A stretch of DNA of 64,000 nucleotides from Thermacetogenium phaeum DSM 12270. GTDB lineage: Bacteria; Bacillota; DSM-12270; Thermacetogeniales; Thermacetogeniaceae. This document shows positions 1 through 10,061 of this stretch, piece after piece. Numbering within the stretch: the stretch's first letter is position 1; each line of letters starts with the position of its first letter. The position numbers and the translations under genes are program-made. The DNA is taken from assembly GCF_000305935.1 (NCBI RefSeq), contig NC_018870.1:2694501-2758500 (forward strand), written 5' to 3'. Under the pieces are notes generated by a model that saw only the letters and a list, made by a program, of their open reading frames with translations, ran no database searches and was not told where the DNA came from.

Positions 1-565
1 CCACATCTAGGAGCCCCACCAGGTAGTTGCAGGCCGTACAGGCTGCGGCGTGGTAGAGCACCTTGGACTCCGATTTGAGGATGAAGTGCTTCCCTTTCAG
101 TTTCTCCACCATCTCCCGGGCGAAACCGTACCCCCGTTCGTCCCCCTCGATGCTGAAATAGCTGCCGGGGAGGAGGGCGACGGCCTGATCCACAGAGGCA
201 AAGGACTGGATGGGATGCACCGAAAGGGTTACCGCCCCCCTCTCCGCCGCCGGCGCCAGCACCTGAGAGGAATGGGCACCGCTCATGTGGAGGAGGATCT
301 GCCCGGGATGGATGGCCCCTTTTTCGGCAAGCTCCGCCGCCACGGAGGCAATGGCGTCATCGGAGGTGGTGAGAAAGAGCACCTGCGACCTGCTGGCCAG
401 CTCCTCCTTAGGGAAAACCGGAACTCCCAGCCGCTGCGCCAGCCTGTCCGCGGACTCCCGCGACCTGCTGGCCACCCCGACTACTTCGTATCCCGCCTGC
501 TGGAGCAGAACGGCAAAGGCAGAACCCACCTTACCGGCCCCGATGAAGCCCAGCTTCAAAGGCAA
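1..565 (-). CDS. Rossmann-fold/DUF2520-type oxidoreductase, C-terminus outside window
   Basis: The minus strand reads about 188 residues without a stop up to the window edge. The N-terminus LKLGFIGAGKVGSAF is a dinucleotide-binding GxGxxG turn. It is followed by HMSGAHSS and LSVHPIQSF, which are typical of Rossmann-like proteins with a C-terminal DUF2520 domain, relatives of ketopantoate reductase. The dehydrogenase assignment rests on family resemblance; the substrate is unknown. An AGGAGG Shine-Dalgarno at 571-576 fits a TTG start at 565 (5 nt spacing) or 559 (11 nt); the GTG at 568 is too close. Genes of this type often lie near pantothenate synthesis genes, but the flank is not visible here. 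A terminator at 666-698 separates it from the upstream folate operon. Confidence 0.75.
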   Translation of the reverse strand, partial: MPLKLGFIGAGKVGSAFAVLLQQAGYEVVGVASRSRESADRLAQRLGVPVFPKEELASRSQVLFLTTSDDAIASVAAELAEKGAIHPGQILLHMSGAHSSQVLAPAAERGAVTLSVHPIQSFASVDQAVALLPGSYFSIEGDERGYGFAREMVEKLKGKHFILKSESKVLYHAAACTACNYLVGLLDV

Positions 566-665
566 CACCCCCTCCTAAAGCCGGCAACAGCATCGTTTTC
601 GGCGCCGGAACCGATGCCGCCGGACTGAGGATCGACAACCTGCAACCATCGCTTCTGAGCAGACA

Positions 666-698
666 CAAAAAACAAAAGCCTTCTGAGATCCAGAAGGC
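666..698 (-). terminator. Rho-independent terminator of the folate operon
   Basis: On the minus strand an 8-bp stem GCCTTCTG/CAGAAGGC with a 5-nt loop is followed by a T-rich tail (TTTTGTTTTTT). It lies about 170 nt past the folK stop. The rest of the 566-864 gap shows no gene. Confidence 0.8.
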
Positions 699-864
699 AG
701 TCGGCCATTCACGTTGTTATTCTTTTACCTTCCGTCTCATCCCCAAGAGGTACAAGCGGCTGGTTGTGTAAAGTTCCTCTCAACTTCTCAGGCGGATCCT
801 CCGGTATGGTGCTCCGTCCCATCCGCATACCGCCGTTTTTATCGTTTTTATTATAACACGAGGC

Positions 865-1365
865 CTATCCCCGGCACAACCGGATTTCCCCTCCCTCGCC
901 CTTTTCCTGAAGCTCTTCTGCGTGCTCCCTGGTAGTCCGCCCGTCCGGATGGATAAGGTCGGGGGCGATCTCCTGCAGCGGCACCAGCACAAAGCTGCGT
1001 TCGTACATCCTGGGATGAGGAATGATCAGCTCCGGGGTTTTCAGAACCAGATCCCCAAAAAGAAGGACGTCCAGGTCGATCACCCGGGGCCCCCAGCGGA
1101 TCAGGCGCTTCCTCCCCAGCCTGTTTTCGATCCCCTGAAGCACATGGAGCAGCTCAAGGGGCGCCAGGGTCGTCGCCACCTCCACCACCTGATTGAGGAA
1201 CCACCCCTGGTCGCGGTAGCCGACAGGTTCGGTTTCGTAAAGGGAGGAACGGCGTAGAAGCCTGATTTTCGGGTGTGCTGCAAGCTCCCGACAGGCCGCT
1301 TCCAGGTAAGCGCTCCGGTTCCCCAGGTTGGAGCCCAGGCTTAAGAATACCCGCCTTTCAGCCAC
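865..1365 (-). CDS. folK: 6-hydroxymethyl-7,8-dihydropterin pyrophosphokinase
   Basis: FolK transfers pyrophosphate from ATP to 6-hydroxymethyl-dihydropterin, the step before dihydropteroate synthase in folate synthesis. The protein (about 166 aa, normal for the family) has the N-terminal LSLGSNLGNR, the core GPRVIDLDVLLFGD with the paired acidic Mg-binding residues, and IPHPRMYERSFVLVPL. The open frame runs further upstream, but the GTG at 1365 is the best start: GGAGG lies 8 nt before it and FLSLGSN follows directly. This start overlaps the folB stop by 8 bp, suggesting translational coupling. It is last in a folP-folB-folK operon. Confidence 0.93.
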   Translation of the reverse strand: MAERRVFLSLGSNLGNRSAYLEAACRELAAHPKIRLLRRSSLYETEPVGYRDQGWFLNQVVEVATTLAPLELLHVLQGIENRLGRKRLIRWGPRVIDLDVLLFGDLVLKTPELIIPHPRMYERSFVLVPLQEIAPDLIHPDGRTTREHAEELQEKGEGGEIRLCRG

Positions 1366-1744
1366 ACCCCTCACCTCCCCTGCTGATCTCCACCGCCACA
1401 TAGGAGAAGGTGCCCTTCAAAGGGGCGTGCGGTTTCTTCACCCGCACCAGCACTTCGGCAACGGGATACTCTGCCAGCACCGCCTCGGCAATCCGCTCCG
1501 CCAGGGCCTCGATGAGGGAGAAAGGCTCTCCGGTGACGATCTTCTTGACAGCTTCAAAAACCCTGTTGTAGTCAACTGCCTTGGCGAGGTCATCGCTTTC
1601 CCCCGCCTCCTTTAGGTCGCAGGAGATCTCCAGGTCAATGATGAAAGGCTGGCCTAGCTCCCGCTCTGCAGGGAGAACCCCGTGGTAGCCGTAAAACTCC
1701 ATTCCATTGATAATAATGCGGTCACAGCTCTTCTTCCCGCTCAT
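1358..1744 (-). CDS. folB: Dihydroneopterin aldolase
   Basis: FolB converts 7,8-dihydroneopterin to 6-hydroxymethyl-dihydropterin and glycolaldehyde. At 128 aa it has normal length. The signature FYGYHGVLPAERELGQPF near residues 17-34 and the conserved lysine segment VRVKKPHAPL near residue 100 identify it. It lies between folP and folK; its stop overlaps the folK start. Gap to folP is 72 nt. Confidence 0.94.
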   Translation of the reverse strand: MSGKKSCDRIIINGMEFYGYHGVLPAERELGQPFIIDLEISCDLKEAGESDDLAKAVDYNRVFEAVKKIVTGEPFSLIEALAERIAEAVLAEYPVAEVLVRVKKPHAPLKGTFSYVAVEISRGGEGCG

Positions 1745-1816
1745 TGATCACAAAAACCCCCTAGAACAATGATTTACCGAAACCCGCGGAATGAAGCAAA
1801 CCACCGGTTACCAATC

Positions 1817-3037
1817 CTAACGGCTGTTCATAATGGCATCGGTCATGCGCGCCGCCCGCACGGATTCTTTCACATCATGGACACGGATGATGTCAGCCGC
1901 TCCTTGCGCTATTCCCCAAACCACGGTGGCGATGCTCCCCTCCAGGCGCTGGTCGACGGGGAGGTTCAGGGTATTGCCTATCACCGATTTGCGGGAAGTG
2001 CCGAGGAGCACCGGCTTACCCAGGGACCGCAGTTCCGCCAGGCGCCTGAGAACGATGAGGTTCTGCTCGGTAGTTTTCCCGAAGCCGATCCCGGGATCGA
2101 TGATAATGTTCTCCGGGCTCACCCCTCCCTCCTCCGCAATTCTGATGCTCTTGCGCAGGAAGGCGATGATTTCCCCCATCATATCCCGATAGGCGGTGTC
2201 CTTCTTGTTGTGCATGAGGACTACCGGAACGTCGTATTCACCGGCAACTTTAGCCATTCCGGGATCGCGCTGAAAACCCCAGATGTCGTTGATGATATGC
2301 ACTCCGGCCTCCAGTGCCGCCCGGGCGGTCTCCGCCTTGTAGGTATCTACCGAAATAGGAACCTTAAGCTCCTTCACCAGCCGCTCCAGGACCGGCCTGA
2401 GGCGCCGGATCTCTTCCTCAGCAGGGAGCGGTTCCTGGGTCCAGGTAGCAGGGCGGGTAGACTCACCCCCCACATCGATGATATCCGCTCCCTCCTCCAC
2501 CATCCTGTGGGCATGTTCCACCGCTGCCGACGGGTCGAAAAACTTCCCGCCGTCTGAAAAGGAGTCGGGAGTCACGTTGAGAATTCCCATCACCAGGGTG
2601 CGCTCCCCCAGGGTGAGGGAAAGGTCACGGCAGCGGAGGGTTCGGACCTCCTTCTTTCCGTAGTTGCGAAGGACATCCTGAATCTCATCGGCCAGCCTGC
2701 GCAGCCCAAAGGGCTGCATCTTGATCTTTTTACAGAGCTCGTCGTACTGCCTCAGGGTCCCCATGAGCAGGACGTCCGTCTCCTGAACGGAGAAGTTTCC
2801 GGCCTTCCTGCTGACAGCAGCCTCTCCCCCCCGGGAGAGCATCTCCTGTTTCAGGATAAGTGCCGCCGGGGTACCTAATTTTTTCACTTTGATGATGTAG
2901 TGCAGCGCTTTAGGTGCCATCCAGCGCACCCCGCCGGAGTCAACCCCGATCTCCTCCAACGCCCTTTTAGCATCCTCAGAATCGATAACAATTTGAACCC
3001 GCAGATTATTCCCCTCTCGTCTTTCCACCTCAACCAT
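1817..3037 (-). CDS. folP: Dihydropteroate synthase with N-terminal extension
   Basis: FolP condenses hydroxymethyl-dihydropterin pyrophosphate with p-aminobenzoate. The catalytic TIM barrel begins near residue 133 with LVMGILNVTPDSFSDGGKF, followed by GADIIDVGGESTRP, PISVDTYKAE, HIINDIWG, VVLMHNK, DPGIGFGKT and GTSRKSVIG, all canonical. The protein is 406 aa against 270-290 for simple family members; residues 1-130 are an extra domain whose function I do not recognise. Some anaerobic Firmicutes have long FolP proteins of this size. First gene of folP-folB-folK. The ATG at 3037 is preceded closely by AAAAAGG, so the exact start is less certain. Confidence 0.93.
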   Translation of the reverse strand: MVEVERREGNNLRVQIVIDSEDAKRALEEIGVDSGGVRWMAPKALHYIIKVKKLGTPAALILKQEMLSRGGEAAVSRKAGNFSVQETDVLLMGTLRQYDELCKKIKMQPFGLRRLADEIQDVLRNYGKKEVRTLRCRDLSLTLGERTLVMGILNVTPDSFSDGGKFFDPSAAVEHAHRMVEEGADIIDVGGESTRPATWTQEPLPAEEEIRRLRPVLERLVKELKVPISVDTYKAETARAALEAGVHIINDIWGFQRDPGMAKVAGEYDVPVVLMHNKKDTAYRDMMGEIIAFLRKSIRIAEEGGVSPENIIIDPGIGFGKTTEQNLIVLRRLAELRSLGKPVLLGTSRKSVIGNTLNLPVDQRLEGSIATVVWGIAQGAADIIRVHDVKESVRAARMTDAIMNSR

Positions 3038-3221
3038 CCTTTTTCCGATATTCTCAGCTCTGTTTCCCCACGGCAGGCCACAGCAGATGATGGAACGGGG
3101 ATAAAGACCGTAGCGCCGACCGGCTGCCGACCGACCACCTCTTGCGGGGATAACCGGGCCGCAGAGAAGGATCTAACGAAGAAGGATGTTCCCGCAGAAA
3201 GGCCCTCCCCGGTGAGGAACA

Positions 3222-3746
3222 TCAATATATCAACACCAAGTTCCCCGTCTCCATAGTTGGAAACTTATAGCACTTCTTTTGGGCGCTGCACTCATGGCAG
3301 GCCCTGGAGAGGTTATCCGCCCGGTGCAGGAGTTCCCCCAGCAGGGTCATCTGGTCACCGTGCTCTCTGTGCTCCAAAATCGCCCGGGTGACGATCCTGA
3401 TTTCGTTGGGAGTGAACCCTGCCCGCTCCATAATTTCCCCGGCATAGCGAGCTCCGACTGCAGAGTGATCCTCCCCTGTCTCATACTGCCTCCAGCGTCC
3501 AATATCATGGAGGATGCCGGCCGCATAAACAACCTCTTTGGCCTCCCGCGTCCCCTTAAGGTCGTTGTCTTTGATAAAACTCCACAGAGCGCCAGACTCC
3601 AGAATCAAGATATAAGTAATCCTGGCCACGTCCACAAAGTGCTGGAGATCGTGCTTACAAAACTCCCTCTCCTTTTCTATTTCCGCGGTTTTGGCAAGGC
3701 ACTCTTGAAACAAGGGGTCACGGACAATGGCATCGATGCGTTCCAT
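3222..3746 (-). CDS. HD-domain phosphohydrolase family protein
   Basis: A 174-aa protein with the metal-binding HD pattern: His36 (KHDLQHFVDVAR), the HD pair at residues 80-81 (GILHDIGRW), His94 and a later Asp (HRADNLSR). Short single-domain HD proteins of this kind hydrolyse phosphate esters; the substrate cannot be told. The tail carries a small cysteine cluster, CHECSAQKKC, unusual for the superfamily and perhaps metal-binding. It sits between fhs and folP with a 184-nt gap to folP, in the same direction. Shine-Dalgarno AAGGAGAAG precedes the ATG. Confidence 0.75.
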   Translation of the reverse strand: MERIDAIVRDPLFQECLAKTAEIEKEREFCKHDLQHFVDVARITYILILESGALWSFIKDNDLKGTREAKEVVYAAGILHDIGRWRQYETGEDHSAVGARYAGEIMERAGFTPNEIRIVTRAILEHREHGDQMTLLGELLHRADNLSRACHECSAQKKCYKFPTMETGNLVLIY

Positions 3747-3794
3747 CCTTCTTCTCCTTCCTTTTTCTGCCCATAGGGCAGCTTAAAGATAATC

Positions 3795-3837
3795 CAAAAA
3801 GTTAGGAAAAGCCCCGACTCGGCGAGGCTTTTCCTAA
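3795..3837 (-). terminator. Rho-independent terminator after fhs
   Basis: Minus-strand 12-bp inverted repeat TTAGGAAAAGCC/GGCTTTTCCTAA with a 12-nt centre, followed by CTTTTTGG. It lies 21 nt past the fhs stop. Confidence 0.88.
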
Positions 3838-3857
3838 TGAGTATCTTCTCCTTATTC

Positions 3858-5618
3858 TTAGAACAGTCCCATAACCTTGCCAGTGTTGACATCTACGTCG
3901 ATCCGCCTGAAGGCCGGGTCGGAGCTCGTGCCGGGCATCAGGCTGATGGCACCCGCCATTGGGCAAAGGAACTTGGCGCCCCCGTATACGAGTATGTCGC
4001 GGATCGGGAGCCTCCAGTTCTTGGGCACTCCCTTCCAGGTGGGCTCGTGGCTCAAGCTCAGGTGGGTCTTGACCATCATGGTGGCGTAGTCGGCGTACTT
4101 GGGATCGGACTCGAACTTCTTGGCCTTCTCTTCGGCCAGCGGAGCCCAGTCGACGCCGTCCGCACCGTAAACCTCTTTGGCGATGAGCTCAACACGCTGC
4201 CGCAGCGGCATCTCAAGCGGATAGAGGTACTTGAAGTCGACCTCCTCCTTGCAGGCATCCATAACCGCGTCGGCCAGTTCGAGGGCACCCTCGCCTCCCT
4301 TGAGCCAGTGCTCGGATACAGCTGCCCGGGCGCCGGCCTGCTCGGCAACTCTCTTGACAAGAGCTTGCTCGGCCGGGGTATCGGTGTAGAAGCTGTTGAT
4401 GCAGACCACCGGTTTAATCCCGGACTTCTTGACCACATTGATCATGTGCACCAGGTTCTCGCAGCCCTTTTCCAAAAGAGCGAGGTTTTCCTTGGTGTAC
4501 TCTTCCGGAATCGGGCGGCCGGGAACGACGGTCGGGCCGCCGCCGTGCATCTTGAGGGCGCGTACCGTGGCCACCAGGATGGAGACATTCGGCTTTAAGC
4601 CGCTCAGGCGGCACTTCACATTCCAGAACTTTTCAAACCCGATGTCGGCGGCAAATCCGGACTCTGTTACATGGTAATCAAAGAGCTTCAGCCCGAGGCG
4701 GTCGGCAATAATGGAGGACTGGCCGATGGCAATGTTGGCGAAGGGGCCGGCATGGACAAAGCAGGGCTGATGCTCCACGGTGCAGCAGAGCGTCGGGTTA
4801 ATGGTATTGCGCATCCAGGCGCACATCGCGCCATCGACTTCTAGGTCCGCCGTGGTGATCGGGTTGCCCTTCCTGTCATAGGCAACGACGATGTGTTTCA
4901 GGCGCTCCCTGAGGTCCGCCAGGTCTTTGGCCACGGCCAGGATGGCCATCAGCTCGGAGCTGACGGTGATGCCGAACTTGGACTGCATCAGGAAGCCGTC
5001 CTTCTTCCCGCCCAGGCCGATGATGATGTTGCGCAGCCCCTGGGCGGCGAAGTCGATAACCCAGCCCATTTCCACATTCTTCGGGTCTATGTCCAGCCTT
5101 CTCAGACCCCTCTGGGCCAGCTGCTCATCATCGTAATTGGCCTCATGCTGCATCCTGGCGTTCAAGGCCACCATTGCCAGGTTGTGGGCATTAGTGATGT
5201 CGTTAATATCCCCCGTAAGTCCAAGAGAGAACTCGGTCATCGGGATCAAGAGGGCATTCCCGCCGCCGGCAGCGGTACCCTTAATGTTCATGGTGGGTCC
5301 GCCGGAGGGCTGGCGGATGGCACCGCCGACATTCTGCCCCCTCTTGCCGAGGCCTTCCATAATCCCCATGGTGGTGGTGGTTTTGCCTTCTCCAAGAGGG
5401 GTTGGGGTGATGGCGGTCACTTCAATGTATTTGCCGTCCGGCCTGTCCTTCAGGCGATTCATCACTTTAATAAAATCGATCCTCGGCGTTCTGCCGTAAG
5501 GTATCAGCTCGTCCTTCTCCAACCCCAGCTTATCGATCCACTCTTCCGGGGTCGGCATAGTCTTTTCGGCTTCTTCGGCGATCTGCCAATCTTTCATTTT
5601 AGTAGGATCAAATGGCAT
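3858..5618 (-). CDS. fhs: Formate-tetrahydrofolate ligase (formyl-THF synthetase)
   Basis: Fhs makes 10-formyl-tetrahydrofolate from formate, ATP and THF, the entry of the methyl branch of the Wood-Ljungdahl pathway, or runs in reverse during formate release. The 586-aa protein has the ATP-binding loop [13 protein letters not shown] near residue 73, [21 protein letters not shown] and [13 protein letters not shown], all conserved in the family. It is some 25-30 residues longer than the usual 556-560. Own terminator downstream; a long upstream gap (5619-5959) suggests its own promoter. It fits the formate dehydrogenase gene at 53252-55936 as the next step of formate assimilation. Confidence 0.97.
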   Translation of the reverse strand: MPFDPTKMKDWQIAEEAEKTMPTPEEWIDKLGLEKDELIPYGRTPRIDFIKVMNRLKDRPDGKYIEVTAITPTPLGEGKTTTTMGIMEGLGKRGQNVGGAIRQPSGGPTMNIKGTAAGGGNALLIPMTEFSLGLTGDINDITNAHNLAMVALNARMQHEANYDDEQLAQRGLRRLDIDPKNVEMGWVIDFAAQGLRNIIIGLGGKKDGFLMQSKFGITVSSELMAILAVAKDLADLRERLKHIVVAYDRKGNPITTADLEVDGAMCAWMRNTINPTLCCTVEHQPCFVHAGPFANIAIGQSSIIADRLGLKLFDYHVTESGFAADIGFEKFWNVKCRLSGLKPNVSILVATVRALKMHGGGPTVVPGRPIPEEYTKENLALLEKGCENLVHMINVVKKSGIKPVVCINSFYTDTPAEQALVKRVAEQAGARAAVSEHWLKGGEGALELADAVMDACKEEVDFKYLYPLEMPLRQRVELIAKEVYGADGVDWAPLAEEKAKKFESDPKYADYATMMVKTHLSLSHEPTWKGVPKNWRLPIRDILVYGGAKFLCPMAGAISLMPGTSSDPAFRRIDVDVNTGKVMGLF

Positions 5619-5959
5619 CTACTCACAACTCCCTTCCAAGATTAACTTTTCGCTTAGAGTTCTCTCTTAATCACCAAGCAGCTTCAACCACAATACAGGA
5701 TTGAATCGATTGGCCCCCTTCTTCCGAGAGCAACACCTCCTTGTCCTTTTTCCCCCCTCAATTTCGTTTTTGTGGTAACTGCATCCCGGTCTATTCTAAC
5801 CTTGAATGCAGTTTTTCATTACTGGATCTAAAAGCACAGCTTCTGTTTTAACCCTTCCAATTAAGGAAGACACTATGATTATTTTTATTCGCCACAAATT
5901 CAATTTTTCCTACTAATAGATTAATTATTTTATTCTGGAATTGGAGGTGTACCTGCCGT
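5619..5959. other. Intergenic region upstream of fhs
   Basis: AT-richer 340-bp gap holding the leader of fhs. On the minus strand an AAGGAGGTG lies at about 5730-5740, but no convincing open frame follows. I see no known riboswitch pattern. Repeat copy A begins at 5960. Confidence 0.4.
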
Positions 5960-6164
5960 GAAAATACATCAAGTTCACCCGCCGGTCTGCCGCTCGACTC
6001 CCGATTCCAGGCCGGACAGGACGATGGCTCGCTTCGGGACAGCTCTGGGATGCTGCGTAACAAGTTGCCTGTCCTGTTACCAGGCCTTCCGTAGGTCGCT
6101 CGCCGGTAGACCCGCCGGGTATTTTTATGCTCTTTTGGTGCCGCCGCTGGCGGCATGGTGGTCT
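5960..6164 (-). repeat. Leader-type repeat, copy A (subtype I)
   Basis: Read on the minus strand it begins AGACCACCATGCCGCC, forms a GCCGCC-AGC-GGCGGC hairpin followed by ACCAA, and ends in GTATTTTC. The body is a nested imperfect inverted repeat; for example GGACAGG pairs with CCTGTCC and AAATAC with GTATTT. Copies B (47033-47341) and C (37286-37356) share both ends. It lies between ndk and fhs, both on the minus strand. Confidence 0.75.
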
Positions 6165-6171
6165 AATAAAA

Positions 6172-6215
6172 AGATAGACAGAAAGGCGGCTCATCCTGCT
6201 AAGAGGACGGCCGCC
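6172..6215 (-). terminator. Rho-independent terminator after ndk
   Basis: Minus strand: GGCGGC (6215-6210) pairs with GCCGCC (6190-6185), with an inner TCCT/AGGA pairing, followed by TTTCTGTCTATCTTTTT. It starts 7 nt after the ndk stop. Confidence 0.75.
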
Positions 6216-6221
6216 TAAAGA

Positions 6222-6671
6222 TTATTCGTAAATCCAAGAGGCAAGGTTTAGAGAATACTCACAGATCTCCGACTCTGTGAAGAAAAGGGCTATTTCTCTG
6301 GCCGCGCTCTCCCTGGAGTCCGAACCGTGGATGACATTTCTGCCGATGTCCATCCCGAAGCTTCCCCGGATGGTGCCGGGGGCAGCTTTCCGCGGATCGG
6401 TCGCCCCCATCATCTCTCTCACCACACCGACGCAGTCCTTCCCTTCGAGAATCATGGCCACAACCGGGCCCGAGGTGATGTACTCAACCAGCCCTTTGAA
6501 GAAGGGCTTCTCCCGGTGCTCGGCGTAGTGCCTGGCGGCCAGTTCCGGTGTGATCCGCATCATCTTGAGGGCGACGATCTGCAAACCCTTCCTTTCGAAT
6601 CTCCCGATGATCTCTCCGACAAGCCCGCGCTGAACTCCGTCAGGCTTGACCATCACAAAGGTGCGCTCCAC
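6222..6671 (-). CDS. ndk: Nucleoside-diphosphate kinase
   Basis: Ndk exchanges the terminal phosphate between nucleoside tri- and diphosphates through a phosphohistidine. At 149 aa it is full length. [16 protein letters not shown] is the N-terminal signature, and the catalytic histidine lies in NVIHGSDS near residue 116. It lies 62 nt downstream of ftsH, so it may be read through from ftsH; a terminator follows at once. Confidence 0.97.
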   Translation of the reverse strand: MERTFVMVKPDGVQRGLVGEIIGRFERKGLQIVALKMMRITPELAARHYAEHREKPFFKGLVEYITSGPVVAMILEGKDCVGVVREMMGATDPRKAAPGTIRGSFGMDIGRNVIHGSDSRESAAREIALFFTESEICEYSLNLASWIYE

Positions 6672-6733
6672 GCTTTATCTCTCCTTTAAACAATTATAGC
6701 GTTCCTATCATTATTCCCAAAGAAGCCGGGATT

Positions 6734-8542
6734 TCAAGCGCTCTGCATCAACATCTCAAATTCGCTGGCGTCAATGGTTTCCTTCTCCATCAGGGTGTTG
6801 GCAACCAGGTGCAGCTTCTGGATGTTTTCCTCCAGAATCGTCTTCGCCTTCTGATAGCACTGTTCGATGATCCGGCGCGCCTCTTTATCGATAGAGTAGG
6901 CGATCTCCTCGCTGTAGTTCCGGTCGCGGGCAATATCCCTACCTAAGAAAACCTGTTCCTGCGGCCTTCCGAAGGTAAGCGGCCCCAGCTCCTCGGACAT
7001 GCCGTACTCGGTGATCATCTTGCGCACCAAGCCGGTAGCGCGCTCCAGGTCGTTTTGGGCGCCCGTGCTGATATCCTTTAAAACCAGGTCCTCCGAGACC
7101 CGCCCCCCGAGCAGGGTGGTGATCTCGTCGAGAAGGCGAGACTTGGTCAGGTAGTGGCGGTCCTCGGTCGGCAGCATCAACGTGTAGCCGCCGGCACGCC
7201 CGCGCGGTATAATGGATATCTTGTGCACCGGATCGGTATTGGGGAGCATGCTCCCCACCACCGCGTGCCCCGCTTCGTGGTAGGCCACCAGCCTCTTTTC
7301 CTCCTCACTCATCACCCGGGATCTCTTCTCAGGCCCGGCGATCACCCGCTCAATCGAATCCTCCAGTTCTTTCATGGTAATGCTCTTCTTACCTCTCCTG
7401 GCAGCCAAGAGAGCCCCTTCATTGACCAGATTGGCCAGATCCGCCCCGGTAAAGCCTGGAGTGCGGCGCGCCAGCACGTCCAGATCCACATCCTCGGCCA
7501 GCTTCTTACCCCGCAGGTGCACCTTGAGGATCTCCAGCCTCCCCTTGAGATCGGGGCTGTCGACGACGATCTGGCGGTCAAAGCGCCCCGGTCTGAGCAG
7601 CGCCGGGTCGAGGATATCCGGCCGGTTGGTAGCCGCCAGGATGATGATCCCCTCGTTGGCATCGAAGCCGTCCATCTCCACGAGCAGCTGGTTTAAGGTC
7701 TGCTCCCTTTCGTCATGCCCGCCGCCGAGCCCGGCACCCCGCTGTCTGCCGACGGCGTCGATTTCATCCACGAAAACGATGCAGGGAGCATTTTTTTTGG
7801 CCTGATCGAAGAGATCGCGCACCCGGGCAGCTCCCACTCCCACGAACATCTCCACGAAATCGGAACCGCTGATGCTGAAGAAGGGTACCCCCGCTTCCCC
7901 TGCTACAGCCCGGGCAAGCAGGGTCTTTCCGGTGCCAGGAGGTCCGTAGAGAAGAACCCCTTTCGGGATCCTCGCTCCGATCTCGCTGAAACGCTTCGGG
8001 TCCTTCAAAAACTCGACGATTTCCTGAAGCTCCTCCTTGGCTTCGTCGACCCCGGCTACATCCTTAAAAGTTACCTTCTGCTTTTCGGGGTCGAGCATGC
8101 GCGCTCTGCTGCGGCCAAACTGCATCACCCTGTTGCCGCTGCCCTGGGTCTGTTGAACCATAAAAAAAACAAAACCGGCGATCAACAGAATCGGCAGCAG
8201 CGTAGACAGCAGCCCCGCCCACCACGGCGTCCGCTCACTGGGCAGGTAGTTGACCATCGTCTTTTCCGCCAGCAGGTTATGCAGGTTCTGGTCATTCGCA
8301 GGGGCGTAAAGGGTGAACTTTTCCCCTTCCTCCGTCACCCCTTCTATATGGTAGCCGCCTTCTCCGTCAGCCTTCAAGGTAACCTTTTCAATCTTACCGG
8401 CGGCCAGGACTTCTCGAAAATGATTATAAGTCCAGTATTTTGTCTCTTCCTGGGGTGGCATTGCCAGTTTTAAGGCCAGCGCGGCGAACAAAACCAGGAC
8501 AAGATAAATAGACAAATTTCTCATAATGCGCCCCACCCTCAT
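6734..8542 (-). CDS. ftsH: ATP-dependent zinc metalloprotease FtsH
   Basis: Membrane-anchored AAA+ protease that extracts and degrades membrane and short-lived cytosolic proteins. Order: transmembrane helix near residues 8-27, external domain, second helix near 105-128, Walker A GPPGTGKT near 200, Walker [12 protein letters not shown], second region of homology [19 protein letters not shown], zinc site [11 protein letters not shown], and a C-terminal coiled region. 602 aa, normal. Two ATGs compete: 8542 (GGGGG directly before) and 8524, which gives [13 protein letters not shown]. The tilS-ftsH order matches Bacillus, except that hpt, normally between them, is absent. Confidence 0.97.
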   Translation of the reverse strand: MRVGRIMRNLSIYLVLVLFAALALKLAMPPQEETKYWTYNHFREVLAAGKIEKVTLKADGEGGYHIEGVTEEGEKFTLYAPANDQNLHNLLAEKTMVNYLPSERTPWWAGLLSTLLPILLIAGFVFFMVQQTQGSGNRVMQFGRSRARMLDPEKQKVTFKDVAGVDEAKEELQEIVEFLKDPKRFSEIGARIPKGVLLYGPPGTGKTLLARAVAGEAGVPFFSISGSDFVEMFVGVGAARVRDLFDQAKKNAPCIVFVDEIDAVGRQRGAGLGGGHDEREQTLNQLLVEMDGFDANEGIIILAATNRPDILDPALLRPGRFDRQIVVDSPDLKGRLEILKVHLRGKKLAEDVDLDVLARRTPGFTGADLANLVNEGALLAARRGKKSITMKELEDSIERVIAGPEKRSRVMSEEEKRLVAYHEAGHAVVGSMLPNTDPVHKISIIPRGRAGGYTLMLPTEDRHYLTKSRLLDEITTLLGGRVSEDLVLKDISTGAQNDLERATGLVRKMITEYGMSEELGPLTFGRPQEQVFLGRDIARDRNYSEEIAYSIDKEARRIIEQCYQKAKTILEENIQKLHLVANTLMEKETIDASEFEMLMQSA

Positions 8543-8599
8543 CCCCCTTTCTCATCATCCGCATATCCAAAATATTTTATCATATTTCCGCTCTTACAT

Positions 8600-10054
8600 T
8601 CAATTTTCGAGCTTATTTTCCCCAGGCAATTTCCTGGCCCGCAAAATAAGGATCCGCCGGGTTTCCGGTAACACCGGAGCAGCACACCCCCTCCTGTACC
8701 CAACAACCCAACAGATCTCCTCACCCGACGTCACAAGAGGCACCCTATCCCTCTCTTCCGGAGGTATCCGCAGCTCGCCGAACAGCTTTTTGAGCTTTTT
8801 GGTGCCATTAAGGCCAAAAGGCCGGATGCGATCCCCTGCCCGCCGCGTTCGTACTGTTAGAGGCAGCTTCATTTTATCATAATCGAAACATACCTGGTAG
8901 TTCTCGGAGAAAAGGCAGCGGATATCACCATCACCCTTCAAGTTTTCCCGCTGCCGGACCTCCGCCTGAAAAAGAAATCCCAGAGCGGGAACCGGCGTCT
9001 CTCCCGGCACCTGCAGAACCACCTGCAACCCGCTTTTCGTTGGGTCCTCTGCAGGATGAGGATGGCGACCGTTGACAATAACCCGGAAGTTATCATAGCC
9101 CTTTTTCAACCTCACCCCGTGCGGCAGTTGGAGCTCCCCTCCCGGGAGGTTTTTTCTCAGGAATTCCAAACAATTGATGATGTGCCTGTAACCGAGATCC
9201 TTAAGACTCCCACCTGCTTCCCTGATCGCCCGGCGCAGCAGGCGCCTGCATACCGCCGGAGGCAGGGAGAGAAAATCCTCTAGGTTCAGCACCGCTTCCC
9301 CTTTTCCCCGCTTCCAGAGAACCCTGCGCAGTATTCGCCCGGTCAATTCCTCCAGAAAAGCGTCCTCGGCTCCCATAATTTCCGCCAGCTGCAGAATCGC
9401 CCGGTCAACTCCGGGGTTAAACTTCTCCCGCAGATAAGGCAGCAATTCCCTCCGCAGGCGGTTGCGCCGGTAGTCCGTCGTCAGGTTGGAAGCATCGGTG
9501 CGCCAGGTCAAAAGGCGGGCACCGCAGTATTCTTCGATTTCCTTTCGAGTCACATCCAGAAAAGGGCGGATTACCATCCCCCGGCGCGGCGGCATTCCGG
9601 AAAGACCTTTTGGGCCCGCCCCACGCAGAATATTCAAGAGCACAGTCTCCACCTGATCCCCGGCATGGTGCCCGACGGCGATCCTCTGGGCATTCACCCT
9701 CTCCGCCACGTGGTGGAGGAACCGGTAGCGCGCCCACCTCCCGGCATCTTCGATCCCCATTTTCTTCACTGCGGCCAGGCGGGAGACCCGGGCATAACCG
9801 ACGGTAACAGGGATGCCCAGCTCACGGGCAAACCGCCGGACAAAAGCGGCATCCTCCCCGGCCTCCTGGCGCAGCAGATGGTTCAGGTGGGCCACATGGA
9901 GTTCTAAGGGAAAAGAGCGGGAGATCTCGTTGAGAACGGAGAGCAGGGCTACCGAATCCGCCCCCCCGGAAACCCCCACCACAACCCTCATCCCCGGCTC
10001 CAGCAGCTCGTATTTTCTGATGAAGTTCTTTACTTTCTCAGGCAGATCGGACAC
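8600..10054 (-). CDS. tilS: tRNA(Ile)-lysidine synthase
   Basis: TilS modifies the CAU anticodon of tRNA-Ile2 to lysidine, changing its identity from Met to Ile. The PP-loop SGGADSVALLSVL lies near residues 29-41, followed by HLNHLLR and VGHHAGDQVETVLLNILRG. The C-terminal domain includes RAGDRIRPFGLNG and PPEERDRVPL. 484 aa, normal for the long form. It starts 7 nt after spoIIE, so it is probably translated from the same mRNA. Confidence 0.95.
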   Translation of the reverse strand: MSDLPEKVKNFIRKYELLEPGMRVVVGVSGGADSVALLSVLNEISRSFPLELHVAHLNHLLRQEAGEDAAFVRRFARELGIPVTVGYARVSRLAAVKKMGIEDAGRWARYRFLHHVAERVNAQRIAVGHHAGDQVETVLLNILRGAGPKGLSGMPPRRGMVIRPFLDVTRKEIEEYCGARLLTWRTDASNLTTDYRRNRLRRELLPYLREKFNPGVDRAILQLAEIMGAEDAFLEELTGRILRRVLWKRGKGEAVLNLEDFLSLPPAVCRRLLRRAIREAGGSLKDLGYRHIINCLEFLRKNLPGGELQLPHGVRLKKGYDNFRVIVNGRHPHPAEDPTKSGLQVVLQVPGETPVPALGFLFQAEVRQRENLKGDGDIRCLFSENYQVCFDYDKMKLPLTVRTRRAGDRIRPFGLNGTKKLKKLFGELRIPPEERDRVPLVTSGEEICWVVGYRRGCAAPVLPETRRILILRARKLPGENKLEN

Positions 10055-10061
10055 CCGTTAT

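Noticed and set aside
5680-5745. Short reading frame after AAGGAGGTG upstream of fhs
   Set aside because: The only starts lie 0-2 nt from the Shine-Dalgarno, too close for initiation; no known leader-peptide pattern.
5848-6194. Open frames inside repeat copies A and B starting MPPAAAP
   Set aside because: No Shine-Dalgarno, the frame is not kept among copies, and copy C lacks it altogether. Treated as non-coding repeat.
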